64,000 nt of DNA from Lineus longissimus (lineage: Eukaryota > Nemertea > Pilidiophora > Heteronemertea > Lineidae). Shown here piece after piece: positions 61,267 to 64,000 of this stretch. Within the stretch, counting starts at the first letter, position 1. Each line of letters starts with the position of its first letter. The notes beneath the pieces were generated by a model that did no database searches, was not told the origin of the DNA, and worked only from the letters and a program-made list of their open reading frames with translations. A program made the translations under genes and the position numbers. The stretch covers positions 4,774,001-4,838,000 of the forward strand of contig NC_088314.1 in the NCBI RefSeq assembly GCF_910592395.1, in the 5' to 3' direction.

Positions 61267-64000
61267 CTAATCCTCCTGAGGTTTCCGGCAGAATGGGCAG
61301 TAGCCTTTTTGGAGGACAAGCAACTCGTAGTCATCAGTGTGGAATAGCTGAAGGGAGAAATAAAATATTAGATGTAACTCAACAATCAGACCACAAGGCT
61401 ACAAGACAAGTGTATGACTTCAGAGGCCTTGTGACAACAGAACTATGAATCCTGTTTGTTCCTCTTGCAGTGTCAGTTTCAAGTTCCCCTTGAGATTGGA
61501 ATTTCAGATATTCTGATGACCTTTATAATAATTATATCCATTCAAGAAGCATTCTTTTGATACATACCTTATTACAGGATGTACACTTTGTGATGGAAAC
61601 ATCAGGCATCAGTGTTTTGAAGTATTGGAATCTGAGCGGTTTGTTCCATCGGAGGACTATCACATCCTGCCTGTTCATGGCTTGAAGGACTGAGCGGTTC
61701 ACTGTGACTGGGACAAACTCATTCCTATCTTGTTGCTGAAAATCAACAGACGAAAATCAAACCTAGAGAGAATGAAACAAAACTGCAGCCTGTTTTTGAA
61801 GTCACAAATTGACATCATCCATACATCTTGTTCAGGGGTTGCCCTGGAGTTTTAATACAAATCATTACATTGCACAATTAACTGGAAGTGACCAGTACCA
61901 TATATTCTCGACCCATATTCATAAATATCTACACTGACTGACAGATTGATTGCATTGGTTACCTCAAAAGTCATGAGCCTCGCTGTGAAAGGATCATCTT
62001 CATCAGCCATCTCCTCATCCATCGCAAGAGACTGGACATCTGTGCAAAGGTCAAGGACATACTCTGTGAAATGTATCTAATCAAAGCCTACAAGACAGAA
62101 TTGCACCCAGTGCAATGACACCTCTAGTTGTTCCAAAAGACTGTCTTCGAGCAAAGATGTCAGCTGACATTCATAAACAAGTACCCGCTCACTCAACAGC
62201 AGCTGCGGGTTAGTTGCATATCATTACTTTTTTTGCAAAGGATACTGCCTCCTCTACGATTTTCCTTCCAGTTGTCTGTCTTTTCCTTGGTGTTACTTGG
62301 AGCCTCATAATCAATCAACTGGACAGCCTCCTCATCTGTGACACCCTCTTGGAGGACGAATTCCACCAGCGGGAGAACCTCTGAAATATGATGAAAACAA
62401 ATTAAAACTTAAGCATTTGCACTTTAAGTCTTCAGAATTCTTCACTGCATTTGCCAGGAAAATCTGGCCACAAAAATGTTCCAAAGGTTGGAGAATCTGA
62501 AATGTTGATAACATCTGTAGTTTCACATTTCCCATGGCACAAAAAGGAGTCTTCCACACTGCTAGTCTATCAATATCTTCTCAGTACTCATTCAATCTAC
62601 TTACCAAACGAGACAAACGAATGGACGAATGGTTGTTTGCAGTTGATGCACTGGTTCCCCTGGTTGTTGAGAAGTGGGTTGGTTGTGGAGCAGCGGTAAC
62701 ACATTGGAAGCATTTCCTATAAATCAAGGAGAAAGACATCAATAAAACACCATCATCCAGAATGGTAATACGAGAAGTGGAACAGGGAGAATCTGAAATC
62801 AAACAGCTGCAACATTTTAATTCAAACAGTTGTAAATCACATACAAAAATGTATAAGATATTTGCTGTTCAAATTACTGTTCAATCTTCTCACTATGTTT
62901 ACATAGCTTTTGACTTACCTCTGCATCGTGGAACGGTTTTGATCTGATAGTGATACTGCCAAGGTCAATCGTATCCTGGAATCTGGGTGGGATCCTCAGC
63001 GCCTGAAGCTTCTCAAACGCATACCGGGCCAACTTGTATGCGCCGAGATTCTTACTCTGCTTGGCAAGGGCATATAATGTTCCACTGTGTTAGTGTCAAG
63101 GAAAGTGAAGAAAAGAGATGATACATTCGGATTGAAAGCTGAGGCTGATCTGAAACTATGCGGAGGACACTTGGCTGCAATGTACGTGGTCCGAACAAAC
63201 CCATATCTCAGCTTTTTATTAACAACAAGGACAAGTTTTACCAGGAACAGAGTAGACACTCTTTAGAGTCTACAAATTGATTCTGTGTGTAAAGAACATA
63301 TCAGTTTCAAAAGGCAAACTTGTTTTTTATTCATCTCCTCTCCTATTTTAAGCCTACCAAGTTGATATAAAAGGATACACTTTAGATATTCCGTGTGGTG
63401 TGTCTTTGATCATTGCATGGAGAAGATATCTTGACATGTTGAACAAAGCTTCTGGAAGATGAGATGTGAATGGTTCATCCTGCAACAAAATAAAGGAAGA
63501 CATTTTTGAGTGAATATCACACCAAAAGACAAGACACTATTTTCGAAATAAATGAAACGTCAAAACATGTCTACCGTCATATACACAAAATTAAAAAATA
63601 GTGAAAATTTTACTTTTTTTAGAAATTTTTGCAAAGTGCAAATATAAGGTAGATACAGCATATCATTGTTGCAAATTGTTCCCACTTTAACTTACAGTGT
63701 ATCTCTGTATAGAATGGTACACATAGTACATCTCAGCTCTTCGTTGGTAGTCGTGGAATTTCTCCAACATCTCAGCCTTCTTTTCAACTTTTTCTAAATG
63801 GAAGAATGAACAGAATAGATTCATTTCGTTTTTACCTGAATCCGCTCATAAAACAAGACAAATTTGGTGTATAAAGCAAACAAAATCTGTGGGTACATAT
63901 AGTGAGATTCTATCCCAAGGTGCAATTCAAACACGCAACGGCCATTTTTTCAGATTGTAAAACCCGATACCTGAAAACACGCTAACATTACCTGGTATTT
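61267..64000 (-). CDS. IFT122: Intraflagellar transport protein 122, C-terminal part, 5' end outside window
   Basis: Component of the IFT-A complex that carries out retrograde transport in cilia. Exons in view: 63992-64000 (cut by the window end), 63696-63793, 63379-63479, 62919-63084, 62605-62716, 62228-62380, 61963-62063, 61568-61735, 61267-61347; 328 residues, all phases consistent. Seen: a helical repeat region ([18 protein letters not shown], then [20 protein letters not shown]) and the family block [14 protein letters not shown]. Two zinc-ribbon-like Cys pairs follow (CYRC with CINC; CTSC with CPFC), and the protein ends KPQED. These match the C-terminus of animal IFT122. The exon at 62228 uses a donor GTAATG after an A run. 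The Tudor gene follows downstream on the same strand. Confidence 0.95.

Noticed and set aside
1-64000. tRNA, rRNA, CRISPR, phage or bacterial operon features
   Set aside because: None were seen. The gene structure is that of an animal nuclear genome, though degenerate tRNA-derived elements could escape a visual search.

Overview
The window is nuclear DNA from a metazoan, most likely a marine bilaterian invertebrate and plausibly a lophotrochozoan. That placement is inferred. What is seen is several multi-exon genes with GT-AG introns of 100-1500 bp, AATAAA poly(A) signals, AT-rich intergenic DNA, and proteins of clear animal families (DCAF1, IFT122, SLC16, HMGA-like, multi-Tudor, rhodopsin-type GPCR). 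There are no operons, ribosome-binding sites, phage genes or CRISPR arrays. Exon models below were built by hand from reading frame, splice motifs and phase continuity.

Layout: 1-8 kb has no recognisable gene apart from a possible 5' exon with a CRE/CCAAT promoter near 4.7-5.0 kb. 8.05-11.1 kb (minus) is a complete SLC16-type transporter whose last exon hides beyond an apparent stop codon that is really part of a splice donor. 14.07-24.79 kb (minus) is a complete 25-exon DCAF1 (VprBP) gene of 1,417 codons, with two GC-AG introns. 26.26-30.44 kb (plus, divergent from DCAF1) is a small AT-hook chromatin gene of 113 residues. It carries a convincing alternative terminal exon that would replace the third AT-hook by a charged coiled coil. 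35.53-57.76 kb (minus) is one 15-exon Tudor gene of 1,401 residues (coiled coil, three extended Tudor modules, one CCCH finger). Its 14.5-kb intron 8 contains an intronless 600-residue GPCR gene (44.82-46.62 kb, same strand) with all three class A activation motifs degenerate. 61.27-64.0 kb (minus) is the 3' end of IFT122, cut off by the window edge.

The genes are not an obvious functional unit. DCAF1 is a CRL4 ubiquitin-ligase receptor, IFT122 is an intraflagellar transport A component, the Tudor protein is of the germline piRNA-pathway type, and the AT-hook protein is a chromatin architectural factor. Repeats include a ~53-bp CACGTG-containing unit around 58.6-60.0 kb, a near-perfect 229-bp tandem duplication at 34.06-34.52 kb, and ~69-bp and 37-bp tandem repeats.
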